Positions 22,124-33,820 of a stretch of 64,000 nt of DNA are shown one piece after another. The position numbers and the translations under genes are program-made. The number at the start of each line of letters is the position of its first letter. Positions within the stretch are counted from its first letter, which is position 1. The DNA is from Trichoderma breve (lineage: Eukaryota > Ascomycota > Sordariomycetes > Hypocreales > Hypocreaceae): the NCBI RefSeq assembly GCF_028502605.1, contig NC_079233.1, forward strand, positions 248,001 to 312,000, written 5' to 3'. The notes beneath the pieces are model-generated. The model made no database searches. It saw only the letters and a program-made list of their open reading frames with translations, and was not told where the DNA came from.

Positions 22124-23356
22124 TCAGTCCCCCAACCGGTAGCTGACGAGCGTATCGACGCGGTGGTTCGCCGTGCTGAAGCCCCTGAGCTGGACCCTCT
22201 CGCCGTTCTCGATTTCTTTTGCGTCCGAGTCGCCCCACTCGACGGGGACGTCGCTGTCGGCGTCTGCGTAGACGAGGACGTTGAATGTGCAGTCGCCGCT
22301 GAGCTGGGGGAGGAATGTGACGGAGGCGGTGATTTGGCGGAAGATGGCGGCGATTTCGGCCTGGATCTCGGCTTCGGGCTTGTCTTTTTCGGCGAAGAGG
22401 GAGTTTGTTGAGGAGGCGGAGGTGTTTTCTTGTTGTTGCTCTTGTTCGGCGGTGATCGGGGCGGAAGGGTCTGTGGGGGGTTTGGATTTGGATTTTGGTG
22501 GTGGAGCTGAGATTTGGACCTTTTTGTGGTTGGGAGCGGTGAATGTTAGCCTTTCTTCTTCTTCTTCTTCTTCTTTTATGTTCTTGATTGTGGGTGGATT
22601 TGTAGGATGGTGGTGGTGGAGGGGAGAGATTTGGGTCGTACATCGAATTGCCAGCGCTCGACGTGTTCGCCCGTGTCTTTGTCGGTGATGACGATGACGA
22701 GCTTGGAGATTTTGCCGCCAATCATCCACTTGTCAAGCTGGCTCATGATTTTCTTGATGTAGGCTTTGACTTGGTCATCGGCGGAGACTAGAGAGTACGA
22801 GGTCGGGAGGTCAGTTCTCGTGTGTCTTGATTTTGGAGAGTCGATGTCTCAAGGGAGAGGTGGTAGTACCGAGCATGTTGAGGCCATATTTCTTGACGCT
22901 GTGGTTTGGAAATGTGTTAGCCGATGGTGTTTTGTTTGATCGACTGATTTGGGAGTTTTGGAGAGGTGGATGTGTCGTACGCTGTAAAATCCTCGGCTGG
23001 GTAGACGCCTCGTTGGAATCTGTCATGGGAGAGTAGCGTCAGCTATTTCGTTCGACGCTGAGGAGGAATTCTGGTAACTCGATGGATGCGATTCGTACAG
23101 GATTGTATGTATCGAGTATTGGAACTAGAGACGAGAAGAGAAAGCTGTTAGAAAAACTGTTCGCAGGCATCAATTGACGAGGGAGACGAGGGCCGCAAGT
23201 CGGACATACAAATTCAGCAACCAGCCTTGAGCTGCCCTTGAGCGACAGCTTGTGCACCTTGGAGTCGTCCTTGTTCTTGTCCTTGTCCTTGTCCTTGGGC
23301 CGTTTGTCTTTGGACGACGCCGTCTTGGAAGATGGTTTTCTGGCTTCCTTGTCCAT
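22124..23356 (-). CDS. mad2: Spindle-assembly checkpoint protein Mad2 (HORMA domain)
   Basis: Six exons: 23356-23210, 23124-23099, 23019-22981, 22898-22870, 22787-22642 and 22519-22124; 260 residues, all phases consistent. The spliced core reads HKLSLKGSSRLVAEF, GVYPAEDFTAVKKYGLNML, VKAYIKKIMSQLDKWMI and WQFDVQIS. The safety-belt region CTFNVLVYADADSDVPVEW ends in VDTLVSYRL. Mad2 binds Mad1 at unattached kinetochores and sequesters Cdc20 to restrain the APC/C. Two additions to the usual roughly 205-residue core are visible: a lysine/aspartate-rich N-terminal tail (residues 1-34, repeated KD) and a Pro/Gln-rich insert after QIS. The fifth intron contains a TTC microsatellite. Four exons are under 150 nt. 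Confidence 0.93.
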
Positions 23357-23818
23357 GGCTGAGGGCGGACTTATGCTGAATGGAGGACGAGAGGGAGAGG
23401 GGGAGAGCTGTGATGATGACGATGGTAAGATCTCAGGTCCGATCTTGGGACGGAAGATGGCTCTAGCTGATTTTGTTTACTTTGGGCGATGGGCGGTTGC
23501 GGGGCGGCGAGCTGGGGGGTTTTGTCGAATCAGAGGCTGTCAAATGCCTGGCAGATGGAGATGACCTTGATGGCCTGGAAACGCTGGGCTTGGGGCAATC
23601 TTACAGTATAAAAGCAGTATATTATATTGGATTGAGAATAATTTAAAAAGAGAGAAATGAAATTCCGGATTCTTGAATTTGATTCATCTTGAATGCACAG
23701 GATTGAAATCACGTGCCGTCTCAATACTCTACCAATCTCCCTCCGCCATAGCCTCTTCACCTCCCACTCTATCTCCATCTTACATACTCAGCATCAAGAT
23801 CTTTCTCTCCATGTCTTC
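23357..23818. other. Intergenic region upstream of mad2
   Basis: GC-rich just upstream of mad2, AT-rich from 23.6 kb. No gene seen. Confidence 0.4.
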
Positions 23819-25109
23819 TTACACCTCCTGCACAATCTCCACGCCTCTCGAGTAAATCCGCGCTGGTCGAGGAACTACTCCCCTTGCTGCTAATCTTGCC
23901 CTCGCCGCTGCTTGTTCCGCAGCCTCGCGCCTCTGGATCGCCGTCCTAGCATACCAGTAAGCCTCGGAGCCATGGGCGAAATACTCGCTCACGTTGTCCA
24001 GTGTAATTCCAGCTATGAATTCATCTAAATCTCCCATCTGAGGAGTCGCGTCTTGAGCTTCATCTTGAGCTTGATTCTGGCGATTCGATCCCCCACTTCC
24101 ACCGGAGCCCCCAGGTCGAGGACGAGACCCAGCACTTGTCGATGTGCCGTCGCCCTGGACTGCATAGTGAGATACAATGAGACGAATCAGGATGCCGAGG
24201 CTAACTAGCAGCGGAATTGTCTGTCCACTGGTGTTGACTCCGTCTACATTGTCAAACTGGTTCCATTTGATCGTCAGTTCAATGGCAGTGATGTGAAGTC
24301 CGTACACAACCAGGTTGGATATGCTCCGCATGGTGCGCAAGAGGTCTTTCTGTTCCTGTCTAGCACGCTCCCTTCTTGCGATGCGTTCTTGGGTATCCTG
24401 CTCTGGTCTGAGGCTTTCCTGTCAGATATACCACTGGATACTCATATGGGCATTGAGAGGGGAGGCTGACTGACTGTCTTGTACGATGCTTCTTTCGACG
24501 TCGATGTCTGCGTATTCGAAACTGTGTTTTCCAAAACCCCGTATACGACAGGACGATTCCAACGCAAACGAGAATAACGATGATGTGCAAGATAATGTTG
24601 ACCACAATGAATCCGACGTTATCGAGTTTGACTTTCGTGAAGAAAAATCCATAATACTCGCATTGGTGCCCCCTCGTGGGAATATAGGTACCAAAGAGCC
24701 AGAGCTGAAGCGATGAAATGATTACCATGACTATCATGGTCGAGACGCCATAAACCGGCACATGGACTTCTCTCGTCCACTTCAACGGATCCCATTTGCG
24801 GTCACAGCATGTGAGTGTCTTCCAGATGTATATGGGTATAAGAAAGATGTATGAGCCACCGGCGAGTTGAAGCATGATGTATATGTCGGCTGCTTGGACA
24901 TTATGATTCACAATTTCGACAAGCAGCGCCAGAACAATGGCGCCAGACAGAAGGAGGCCCAGCAGTCGTATATCCGAGACGTCCGTGTCGTCAAACAACT
25001 CGACAAGAATTTCGCCAAACCACTGGAGATAGATTCCGAGGCGGATTCCCAGACCGTACATGTCAGGACGCCCCTCTCGCCCACAGGAGTTCATCGTGCC
25101 GCTCTGCAA
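23819..25109 (-). CDS. Uncharacterised multi-pass membrane protein
   Basis: The first exon (from 25109) encodes YGLGIRLGIYLQWFG followed by about six hydrophobic segments, including LLGLLLSGAIVLALLVEIV and MIVMVIISSLQLWLFGTYI. It carries EYYGFFFTKVKLDN, a motif I associate with an uncharacterised Sordariomycete membrane-protein family. The last exon is 24418-23819 (after an AG at 24419) and contains ISNLVVYGLHITAIELT, one more hydrophobic segment and a Gly/Ser/Arg-rich tail. A 66-nt intron 24484-24419 (GTACAAG..TGACAG) fits the last junction, but the first exon's frame is offset by one from that donor. Either a second small intron or a different donor near 24550 is used. Start could be ATG 25109 or 25094. 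Function unknown. Confidence 0.6.
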
Positions 25110-26200
25110 TCACGGCAGACATTTTCCATGATTGTTGTGGGAGATTTGCGATATAGGTGCTAGATGCCTGTCTCTAGAGGATGTTGAAAGAGGAAACTCG
25201 TGCAGATGAATCAAGACGGCCGCAGAAGTGGTCATTTGCTGCAACTCGCCTCACTGCAGAACCGGAGTTCGCTCTGTCTTTAACCTTAACAGACGTTGTT
25301 CATTGTCCGGTTGGGCAAAGAACGAAGCAAATCCGTTTTCCGGCGCCGGTTACATGTTACATTTTCCAGTGCGGTGCTTGACAGTCAGCGTCCAGCATTC
25401 GTCCAAGAGGCGGAAGAGGCAGGTAAGGCGAGCTGGTGTTAGTGCGGACACGCCATCATTGTCGGACGAGGTGGCACAAGAGAGAGTGTGAAGGGACATA
25501 TCATAGGTTCGTTGACACGGGTGCCTTTTTTGGGGGGGATTTTGATTGAGGGGATATGAAACAGAGAGCATGTGCTTGTCAGGGCCCAAGTGGAACGTGT
25601 TTGTTGGGCTTTTACTTTGTGAGAGTACGGATATTGAGACTCGTGATGTATTTTTGCAGTGTTGAGGATTATGACTATTACCCTGGAGGCTTGTATGTAA
25701 GTCTTGGAAATTGTCTTGTGTGTTGCGTCCACAAACTAGGCGGGATTTAGTTACACGAAATGGAACAAACATAAATAGCCCGAATGAAGAAAAGAAAAGC
25801 AATAGAGTATATGCGGGCTTTTTGCAATTATAACGAACGGTTTGTTGTGGATTCTTTAAAATCATCGTCAAGATCTAGCTCTCCAGGCAATCAATCGCTA
25901 GGCGACCATCAATTAGTGATCAATTGATGGTTTAGCGGTGCAGTGGCCATTCTATAGCGGGACATCTGCTGTAATATGGAGATAGACTCACTAAAATACA
26001 ACGGCCTGTCACCTGAGCACATCACGGAGCAAGGGCCTGATCGGGACAAGCCTTGCATGGATCCGTTGGCGGCATCTCTCAATAGAGGGGCAGATGCTGT
26101 GCTTTTCCTACAGCAAATTATGACTTCACACTGAAAAAAAAAAAAAAACTAAGAGCAAAAAAACGAAAAAAAGAAATTTTCGAAACGCATCTGGGGCATT
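25110..26200. other. Intergenic region with a hairpin
   Basis: No supported gene. At about 25905-25929, CCATCAATT and AATTGATGG form an inverted repeat around a 7-nt loop, flanked by outer CGCTA/TAGCG pairs. A 14-A run is at about 26135-26150, and T/A-rich sequence borders the downstream tRNA. Confidence 0.45.
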
Positions 26201-26300
26201 TGCTCCCGGCAGGGCTTGAACCTGCGACCTTCGCATTACCAATATTTGAGCCGAGGCTCTAGTATTAGTACGAAGCTCTAACCAACTGAGCTACGGAAGC
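26201..26300 (-). tRNA. tRNA-Ile (anticodon AAU) with intron
   Basis: Minus strand. The acceptor stem GCTTCCG/CGGGAGC pairs with one G-T. D-arm GCTC..GAGC and T-arm GCAGG-TTCAAGC-CCTGC are standard. The anticodon loop is CTAATAA, with anticodon AAT and T at position 33; the stem TCGTA pairs with TGCGA. A 26-nt intron (26262-26237) follows position 37, the canonical eukaryotic site. Mature length would be 74 nt before CCA. The internal A and B boxes (GTAGCTCAGTTGG and GGTTCAAGC) are intact. Confidence 0.93.
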
Positions 26301-26755
26301 GCTCGAATTGTTGAATGATGTTGCACTGATTCTAATCATGAACCTTTGGTGCCCACTAGATTACTCTCACCATGAGCCTCATCTTCTGAAGATGAAAATG
26401 CGAGCATTCGCTTTCTAGTTTCGAAGCATCTATCTGTCTCTTTGATGCATATACATCTTCTAGAAGCTCTGAACATTGCTTGGCCTTTCTTCCGCAAACT
26501 AGTGGCTCCTGCTGAGATGACGCTGATATACGTGCGTGAAGATGAGTGTGAGCTGGCACTGAACTCAACTTGAAGTTGCGAGCATGGTGATGGCCTCAGA
26601 GCGAACTACTCGGCCCTCGAGGACTCTTTCTTTCAAGGCGACGCAGCTGAAGACCTCAAGAAGGCGTATCGAATCGCAAATATCAGAAGCCACGATATCC
26701 TTCAGACGACATACGGAGAGTAGACGGTCAAACTTGGATGGCCTGCTGTGGTATG
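26301..26755. other. Intergenic region
   Basis: Short open frames on both strands, none protein-like. Nothing else recognised. Confidence 0.4.
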
Positions 26756-28331
26756 CTAATCGAGAAGCCAATCCAGCTTTTCCATTGCCTTTTCCAGGAT
26801 TGCATCCACCGTCTCCCTGTCTATAATGCCATCCTCATATGACACATTGATGACCGTGTCACCACCAGCCACGCCGGCAACATTTAGGACAAGACTGCGA
26901 GATCCTACATTCCCGTTCGTCGCAGCAGCCGAGAATTGCATATCGCCAATAGTCCATGTTTCCTTTGCATCGCCTGTCGTCGCAACGCCCTTTGGACTAC
27001 TCGAGAACGGCCCGAGATTGGATACTAGATACGTATCGCTGGTAAAATGTCCTATCCTGGGCATGGAGGTGGTCATGAAATCTTCGATCGTATTGCCTAT
27101 CAGTGTACCCGCCATCCAGTCGCGGATTGACCCATAAATATCGCCGTCCATCTTTGACTTGTGTTCTCGGACTAATTGCCATACAGTACTGCGAAACAAG
27201 GAAACTTTGCCGGCTTCCCCGTTTGAACCGTTGTATTTGGCAACAGCCTTGCGGAAAGGCTCCATATAATGAATATGTGCCGAACCTGCGGCGGCATTCA
27301 TGATTACATTGCTGCGAACTAGGTCGCCGAATTCAGCCGAGGGGAGATATGGTCGAAGGTCAAAGGCAAACCGTGATGCGCCAAACTTCGCTTCGGAATA
27401 AAAATCAGCTGCGAGAGTGAGGTTCAGCAAGGTACATAGTAGGGGTGTGAATGTCGTCTGGTTCGCACGGCAGGCAGAGAGCACAGTACGCATTTTATGC
27501 GAGGGAATGCGGTAACTCGAAACTCTGGTGATTGTTCGGTCGGTGTAGACAGTCTTCGCCACTACTGATTGAGCATATGGTCGAGGCCGGGGAAGATCAC
27601 CAAAGACAAGCTTCCCGCCAAAGAAGAGGCGAAGCAAATACCAAATCAGCATCTTCCAGAGTAGTCGAGGAATAGATGGCGTAACATTTGAATGCTCGGT
27701 AGGCTCAAGTGGGTATTGGATGGTGGAAGGGTAAGTAAGTGAAACATGAGTTGACATCGGTTTCGAATCAAGAGGTAAGGAGTTAAGGGCGGCGAGAAAC
27801 GCGCGATGGAATACGGTGCCTGAGATGCCATCACCAACGAAATGATGGTACACAAACACGACGTGTTTCCTTCCCACAACAAGCACTTTCCACCAAGGAG
27901 TGTCTGGCTCATCGTCGGTCCAATCCCACGTGTTGTGCGCATTCTCAAGAAGAGCTGGGCCAACTGCAGTGTCTTCGTCGCCATCCATGAACACCACACA
28001 TTTTTGCAGATCAATCTTGTGCAGTAATGCGAGGTGGAGACTATGTTTTCCGGCGCTGGAAGATGGCAATCTCACGCCAACGGCACATAGTGGTGGGTGT
28101 GCCTTGATGACAGTTGCAAGAGCCGCGTAAACGTCATCATCAGATAGTGTTCTACCATGCGAAGAATATTCTGCTGAGACAAGGATGTTCGATTGGATGC
28201 CTAAGCGGTGAAAACAGTAAAACATGCGATCGTAGAGGCCTTCAATGCTAATTATTAGTTTGCTTGTGGCGTGTTGGTGGCGTTAACATACTAGACTCTC
28301 GCAACAAGGTGTACTTTTCAGATAAAGACAT
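26756..28331 (-). CDS. Alcohol O-acetyltransferase family protein (AATase/condensation-like fold)
   Basis: Exon 1 is 28331-28292 (MSLSEKYTLLRES) and exon 2 is 28239-26756; 507 residues. The long frame has the acyltransferase motif HHxxxDG as YHHFVGDGIS (H145, H146, D150), and IGHFTSDTYLVSNLG near the C-terminus, typical of fungal alcohol acetyltransferases. These make volatile acetate esters or acylate secondary metabolites from acetyl-CoA. The intron has a good donor (GTATGT) and branch (ACTAAT), but phase requires an AAG acceptor at 28240. The nearer TAG would shift the frame, so translation might instead start at an internal ATG such as 28225. No polyketide or peptide synthetase is adjacent, and the substrate is unknown. 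Confidence 0.8.
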
Positions 28332-29580
28332 GATGTTCAATTGATTGTCATGAAGATCTCGATTCGAATGATTCACGGAAAAAGCTCATCGTATCGTAAA
28401 TGCATGTGATGTTGGCGGACACCATATTGGAGATGTACGTGTCTCTTATATGGTGCTGACGTATGTTTTAGTGTTCTTGGGCTTACTTGATCCTACACTA
28501 GACTATTAGTCTAGGCCTTAAGATGAAATATAAATTAGTATCGATGTAGGTGATCCTACTGGGAGCTCAATTGGACATCTGTGCCCGAAGCATGGTCTGC
28601 ATCCAAAGTGAATATAGGGCTTACATGGTAGCATGAGCTAAAGCATGAGCTAAAGTGGCAATACATTAGTCGAAACAAGCGGAAATTGGTTAATGGAATA
28701 CTACCCTCAGGCTTTAAATACTCGCAATGGGCTAGCGACGCAAATGAATACCCGAAGTCGACTTCAATCATACCATCAAATAAGTGCATGATGTGCCTCA
28801 TCATATTGCTCTCGCGAGGGGACTTTGCCGGAACCCCGCGACTTTCTCCCATCCCATCCTTAATAGATGGCACTGTGTTAGATCCTACCATTCAGTTATG
28901 TAAGTAGCTACATGCCTATATCTGGTAACTCATGGATGTTCGGATGTGTAGGGGCATAAACTGCACCCAAGATATACACCAAAACATAAACTCTTGACGA
29001 TTGGATAATAGCTTTAAGGTGGAATAATGCTCATTGAAATATTCATCTTAGTATAAATTGAGTAGACGTGACCGTTGAATCCTGCCCAAGGCGATTTTAT
29101 ATTTATATCTGACTGTGAACTCCTTGGGCATATTTTGATTGTCTGTGCTTGCATCTTAACCTCTGTACATTTCATTTCTCTTCAGTTACTCCCGACCTCC
29201 CTAACTTGGAAAATGGCAGCACTTTCCATAACAGCTTTTATATACGCCTCCCGAAGTAATCTGGGAGTAGATCGCACGCCGTCCCATCCCTTTGAGCAAC
29301 TTCATAGCCTTGCCGTCTCTCGTAGTGAGCTACAAGCGTTTCACGTAGTTGCACTTGAAATGTCACGGGCTGATCCAAGGCCCCGGTATCACCAAGGAGA
29401 ATAACGTCGGAATAACCCTCAGCAACAGCGTGTGGCAAGTCAACAAAATGATAAGCTGCTAGGATGAGAACACCTCGCTCATCACCGTGATATCAAACGC
29501 AGGCAGCCTTGAGAATGGCAACACCATCTGATTAGAAGATTAAATAAGCTGACAGTTGTCAGAGAACGACGATTCTGCCC
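28332..29580. other. Intergenic region with a possible relic frame
   Basis: 1.2 kb with no clear gene. On the minus strand about 29475-29238 a frame reads GVLILAAYHFVDLPHAVAEG and continues to DYFGRRI before a stop. It looks protein-like but matches nothing I know and may be a gene relic. Confidence 0.35.
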
Positions 29581-30324
29581 TCAAGATTTAGAAACCGATA
29601 TCGACTTCAGCATATGTACATTTTTGTGCACTTGGCCCTTTGCACCACCCCACGGCTCCAAATCAAAAGCTTTTGCACCAACTTCCTCCCACCCAAGGTT
29701 TTGATACATCTTTAGCCCGGAAGGGGAGGAGTCCAGCCAGCACCCGACATTATCGAGACCCTTATCTGCGTATCTAGCAGCTATGTCGGAAATCATGAAC
29801 TCGAGAAGTTTTGTCCCAACTCCGCGCTTCTGGAAATTGGGATCAACGGCCAAATTCTCCAAGAATGCATGTGGTTCGCCATTGGTGAAGTCCAGTCGAG
29901 CTTTAGTCAATGTCCCGAAGTAATGAAGACAAAGAGGCGCGTTTGCTCCCTTGGGAACTTCGTCTGAACTGTGAGGCCATGGATTCCGTTTAGAGGCTGT
30001 ATGGGATGACTCATAAGTGTTATATACGGCTGCGCCAATTATGCGCTCAGCTGTTGCACCGTCGGGAGATGTTTCGTATGTAACCGCTTTGATGTAATGT
30101 GCCGTTGGGTCCGATTGCCAGACATGCTCATGTCTGGCGAGTTTTGAACTTCGAAGAATGGCCGAAGATGGAGAGGGCGATATGGGGTAAATCAGTCGTA
30201 ATAAAGGTGAGGCCGCTCCGAATGCCCTTTCCTCGATATCGACAATCTTCTCCAGATCTCCCTTGTTGGTCACGGGCAATACTTCTGTCGGAAACATGCC
30301 GGTTGTGTCTGATGCTTTCTGCAT
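29581..30324 (-). CDS. GNAT-family N-acetyltransferase
   Basis: Intronless, 247 residues. The acetyl-CoA binding motif A is clear: FLENLAVDPNFQKRGVGT followed by KLLEF (Q/RxxGxG/A). Motif B follows as CWLDSSPSGLKMYQNLGWEE. The N-terminus begins MQKASDTTGMFPTEV. An in-frame ATG ten codons in (MFPTEV) is an alternative start. This subclass is common in ascomycetes and usually acetylates small amines or detoxifies amino-acid analogues; the substrate is unknown. No signal peptide, so probably cytosolic. Confidence 0.88.
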   Translation of the reverse strand: MQKASDTTGMFPTEVLPVTNKGDLEKIVDIEERAFGAASPLLRLIYPISPSPSSAILRSSKLARHEHVWQSDPTAHYIKAVTYETSPDGATAERIIGAAVYNTYESSHTASKRNPWPHSSDEVPKGANAPLCLHYFGTLTKARLDFTNGEPHAFLENLAVDPNFQKRGVGTKLLEFMISDIAARYADKGLDNVGCWLDSSPSGLKMYQNLGWEEVGAKAFDLEPWGGAKGQVHKNVHMLKSISVSKS

Positions 30325-31913
30325 CTTCTATTTTTCCCGGGCTGAACGATAAGAATGACACTTTGAGAGAGTACGAACAAGTAAAGTTATGGGCTGTTCG
30401 AGCTAGTTGTACTTGTGGGTGGGACGTCGGTGGGACGTCTAGGCACCCTATCAGCGTCTTGGTATACACTAATTACATGCCCGGGCATTTAATAGACAGA
30501 TATAAGCAGACATAAAATGGTCTATTATAGGTGCTCGCTGCCTTGCCTATTGGACTAGAGTTGGAGCTTGGCTACATGGCGGGCGCTCAACACCAATCCC
30601 CGGGTCAGGTAATCATGCTCAAAAGGCAAAAACTGGTGACTACGGTGTGAGCGCTTATTGACGCTGGGTCACTTGAACTGGCAAAATTTGCCGTGAATTC
30701 TATTTGGACACTTGCGCACCGTTCGAACTATCCGTTTAGGCACCGGTGGTTCTTGAGGTGCATTCTTACCCTCGCAAATCTATTTTTGCTCATGCTCTCC
30801 CATTGATGAGGCTGAGTAGTATAAACAACTATAGCAACATTCTCCACTGAAGATGAAAAATATTATACCCTGTTGTAAGTCGTTGTATACGATTGATCTT
30901 AATAAAAATACAATAGTAAGTAAACTTGCGTTAGATAAAGAGTCCAATTCAGTACGCAGGATATGGTGATGAGAGCTCTTGATCAAATTTGGCAAATGCG
31001 ACAAGCCTGATCAGTCGTGGAGATGGTGGGTAATCGTGCAAAATAGTCCAACAAATGTTAGTTAATAATGCTGCTTACGAAGCCTCGCTCTCCCGCGGAG
31101 AGCGAGTCGCACGTCATTACTAACGAATCTTCCCCAAAGACTGGTAAAATCCAAGTCCAGGCCTAAATGCATCGAAGGCAACAGTCAAAGTGAACGTGTA
31201 GAGTGAATTGATATGGCTGACGAAGTCTCGCTATTCCGCGGAGGGCGAGTTGGCAAGAAATGGAGCCAGTTGGAGATCTGGGGATATGGAGCCTATAATA
31301 GCTGCTTCTCTTTGGTTGGCCTTAATTTGTTCGCCGATGTGTGTGGAAAGGATTTAACCTAGCTATTCGCTTGTCCTCTAATTGAGGCAACTATCTATCT
31401 CCGAATAACGTGTTCCTGCGCAACCTATGTTTGATGTATTCCCATCACATCTCCCCACTGCGCTGACCACCATACTGTGTCGTGTAGCTGGCAACTCTTA
31501 GGACTAACCGAAGATGGGCTACGGTGCTGAAAGTAACTCATGCATTGCTGATATTCGAGCTATTAGCTCTTGCTTGTGTATTTACTGGTTTCGATGAACA
31601 ATTAGTTGTTGACGATGAAGAAACTTCTAACAGATTCCTTCTGGGACGTACTTTGTTTGGGAATTCAACAAGTAAAAACAGCCATGTGATTTATTATGAC
31701 GTAATAAAATATATATGCAAAGGCAATCCGTTCACTTAGTCTCGACTCCGATGCTACACCTCACAAGCGCAACGCCGTCCACAACTCACTTTACCGCCAA
31801 AGTTCGCCTAAAAACTAACCACGGTGGCATTATCCATAAGAAGGTAATGGTAACATAAGGTGTACAAATTCGGCTCGCTAAACAGCCAGTATCCTAGACC
31901 ATGACGACTCAGT
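30325..31913. other. Intergenic region with paired CCGCGG palindromes
   Basis: No gene. It holds two related palindromic blocks at about 31077-31110 and 31217-31250 (listed separately). Frames around 31.5 kb are short and AT-rich. Confidence 0.5.
31084..31246. repeat. Two diverged copies of a CCGCGG-centred palindrome
   Basis: Copy 1 (31084-31106) has perfect 10-nt arms CTCGCTCTCC/GGAGAGCGAG around CGC. Copy 2 (about 31226-31248) is CTCGCTATTCC, then GCGGAGGGCGAG. Flanking CGAAGYCTCGCT and GCGAGT are shared, so the unit is about 35 nt. Most differences are C-to-T type. Copy 2 contains TCCGCGGA (31235-31242), which also occurs upstream of the P450 gene. Confidence 0.6.
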
Positions 31914-33676
31914 TTACAGGATCTCCCTTGGTTTGATATAGATATTGAGGTCTGGCTTTTGCCAGAGTGTATAGGCCATGTTTTCCTGGAGCCAATCTTT
32001 ACTATCAGGATGCAGACTGATGTCAAAATTCCACAGGATTCTTGCTAGAATCAGGCGCATTTCGGCATATGCAAGACTAAAAAGAAGTTAGAATGCCAAA
32101 GATGAATTGTTTGGAGCGTCACCACTAACTTCTTTCCGATACAATTTCGGGGACCAAAGGAGAATGCTTGAAACACGTCTTGAGGGTCGCTCGAAAACCG
32201 AGCATCGCCAAGCCATCGTTCTGGAATATAGGAATCAGGCAGAGTAAAATTCTTCGCGTTGTGATACATTGGCCATTGCCAAATCCCCAAGATGGTCTGT
32301 CATCTTGTTAGAGCCGACTGAGGATTGTCCTTGACGTGAAATGATACTTACATTTGCTGGAACGTACTGTCCGCAAATCACGTCGCCGCCTGGCTGTGTC
32401 TTGCGCGGTATGGCAGTTGGGACAGGAGGGTACATTCGAAGTGCTTCTTGCAGCACGGCCATCATATAACCCAGCTTTTGCACACTGAGGAGATCAATCT
32501 CGCCTTCATTTGAAAAGCTTGATCTTACTTCATCCATCGTCTTTTGCAAAACTTCCGGGTGGGTCAATAGCAGATAGGTGACTCCAGATAGGGTTGTCGC
32601 AGTTGTCTCTGATCCGGCGATGATGAGGAGACTTGCATTATCCAGGAGTTCAGCATGGGAAAATTTCTGTGGTTCATGTAAGCGACTGGAAACATTCAGA
32701 GGGGCTATTAATTACACAAAGTCATACCATGTCACCATCCTTTTTAATCATGGCTTCCATGAAGTCTGATCGAGGGTTGGTTTCAGCCAACCTTTTTTTA
32801 ACCTTTTCCTGTGTAAGCTGGAAATACTCCTGAAACTGCTTGCGTGCTTGCTTTGAGATAAGAAGCTGTATAAGTTTGTCTCCAAAGGGAAACCGGCGTA
32901 AAACATTATTCATCGCACTTGTCCGGATCCTGGTGAATAGTAGAGACACCCAAGGGTGATAATTGGAGTTTTGAAGGCAACCAAATGGCTCTCCAAAAGC
33001 AAGGTCGCCAATGATGTCAAAAGTTGCCCAGTTATACCAAGATGTCATCTCCAAAGGCCGAGTGCCATCAGCACAGTTCTCTCGTAGTCGGCTTATCAAC
33101 ATATCGACGTAACCTCGTATAAGAGATTGCTGATCCATCATTGCCTGTGTCGAAAATCCATGAGCCAAGGTCCTTCTCATTCGAGTATGATTTTCGCGGT
33201 CAGCACTGATGACGCTGTGTTGTTGCGTCTTCCAGAATACGGGATCCTTGCCGTTCTCTCCCTGGCCTCGTTTTCGATGGCCCATAATATCATTCCAAGC
33301 AGAGCCACCAATGTAAGTTAGCTCATCAGGTGCCACTCGCACAACGTCCCCATAAATCTGATGAAGTTCGAGGATTTTTCGATGGGACATGCCAGAGAAG
33401 ATCATGCGGGCGTATGGGATCCGAGTTGCGGCCCACAGCCTGGGACCGGGGTACTTGCGAAGTGGATGGAACCAGACATTATAGATTGGTATTGAGATCA
33501 AGTAAACAGTCCCCTGTATTGGCTACGTTAGTTCCATTGCAGATTCCACGATATAGGAAGATGGAGCAGCTGGAGGAAGATCAGCGTTGAGATATACTCA
33601 CAAGAATAATAACCCAGAGCACTAGAGCGACTCCAGGCCGTAGCGTGAAGAGTAGAGATTCGGCAGTTAACAGCAT
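31914..33676 (-). CDS. Cytochrome P450 monooxygenase (CYP65/Tri11-like)
   Basis: Five exons, 33676-33602, 33513-32728, 32666-32352, 32296-32130 and 32076-31914; 501 residues with all phases matching. It has an N-terminal membrane anchor (GVALVLWVIIL, GTVYLISIPIYNVW), then HPLRKYPGPRLWA. The I-helix is AGSETTATT (304-312), the ExxR motif EALR (361-364), PERW, and the haem loop FSFGPRNCIGKN with Cys 444. The layout and CIGKNLAYAEMR resemble fungal CYP65-type enzymes such as trichothecene hydroxylases. No biosynthetic core gene is in the window, so a detoxification or lone tailoring role is possible. It would be an ER-anchored enzyme using NADPH-P450 reductase. A TATA-like GATATAAGAG lies about 80 nt upstream and TCCGCGGA 145 nt upstream. 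Confidence 0.95.
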
Positions 33677-33820
33677 AGTGAAGACTTTGTATATAGCTTG
33701 GCATTCATATCCGAGTTCGATATAGGCTCACTGAGCGAGAAGGCAGCCACCTCTTATATCACAATCGAAATGTACAAGGAGCAAATGAAATAGTATACAT
33801 GGATTTTCTATACCGGAGCC

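Noticed and set aside
22107..22721. Arg-rich minus-strand frame overlapping mad2
   Set aside because: Wrong frame of the last mad2 exon and intron; the other frame carries the HORMA safety belt.
25350..25871. 173-codon minus-strand frame
   Set aside because: No motif, composition unlike a folded protein, no splice partners and no conserved block recognised.
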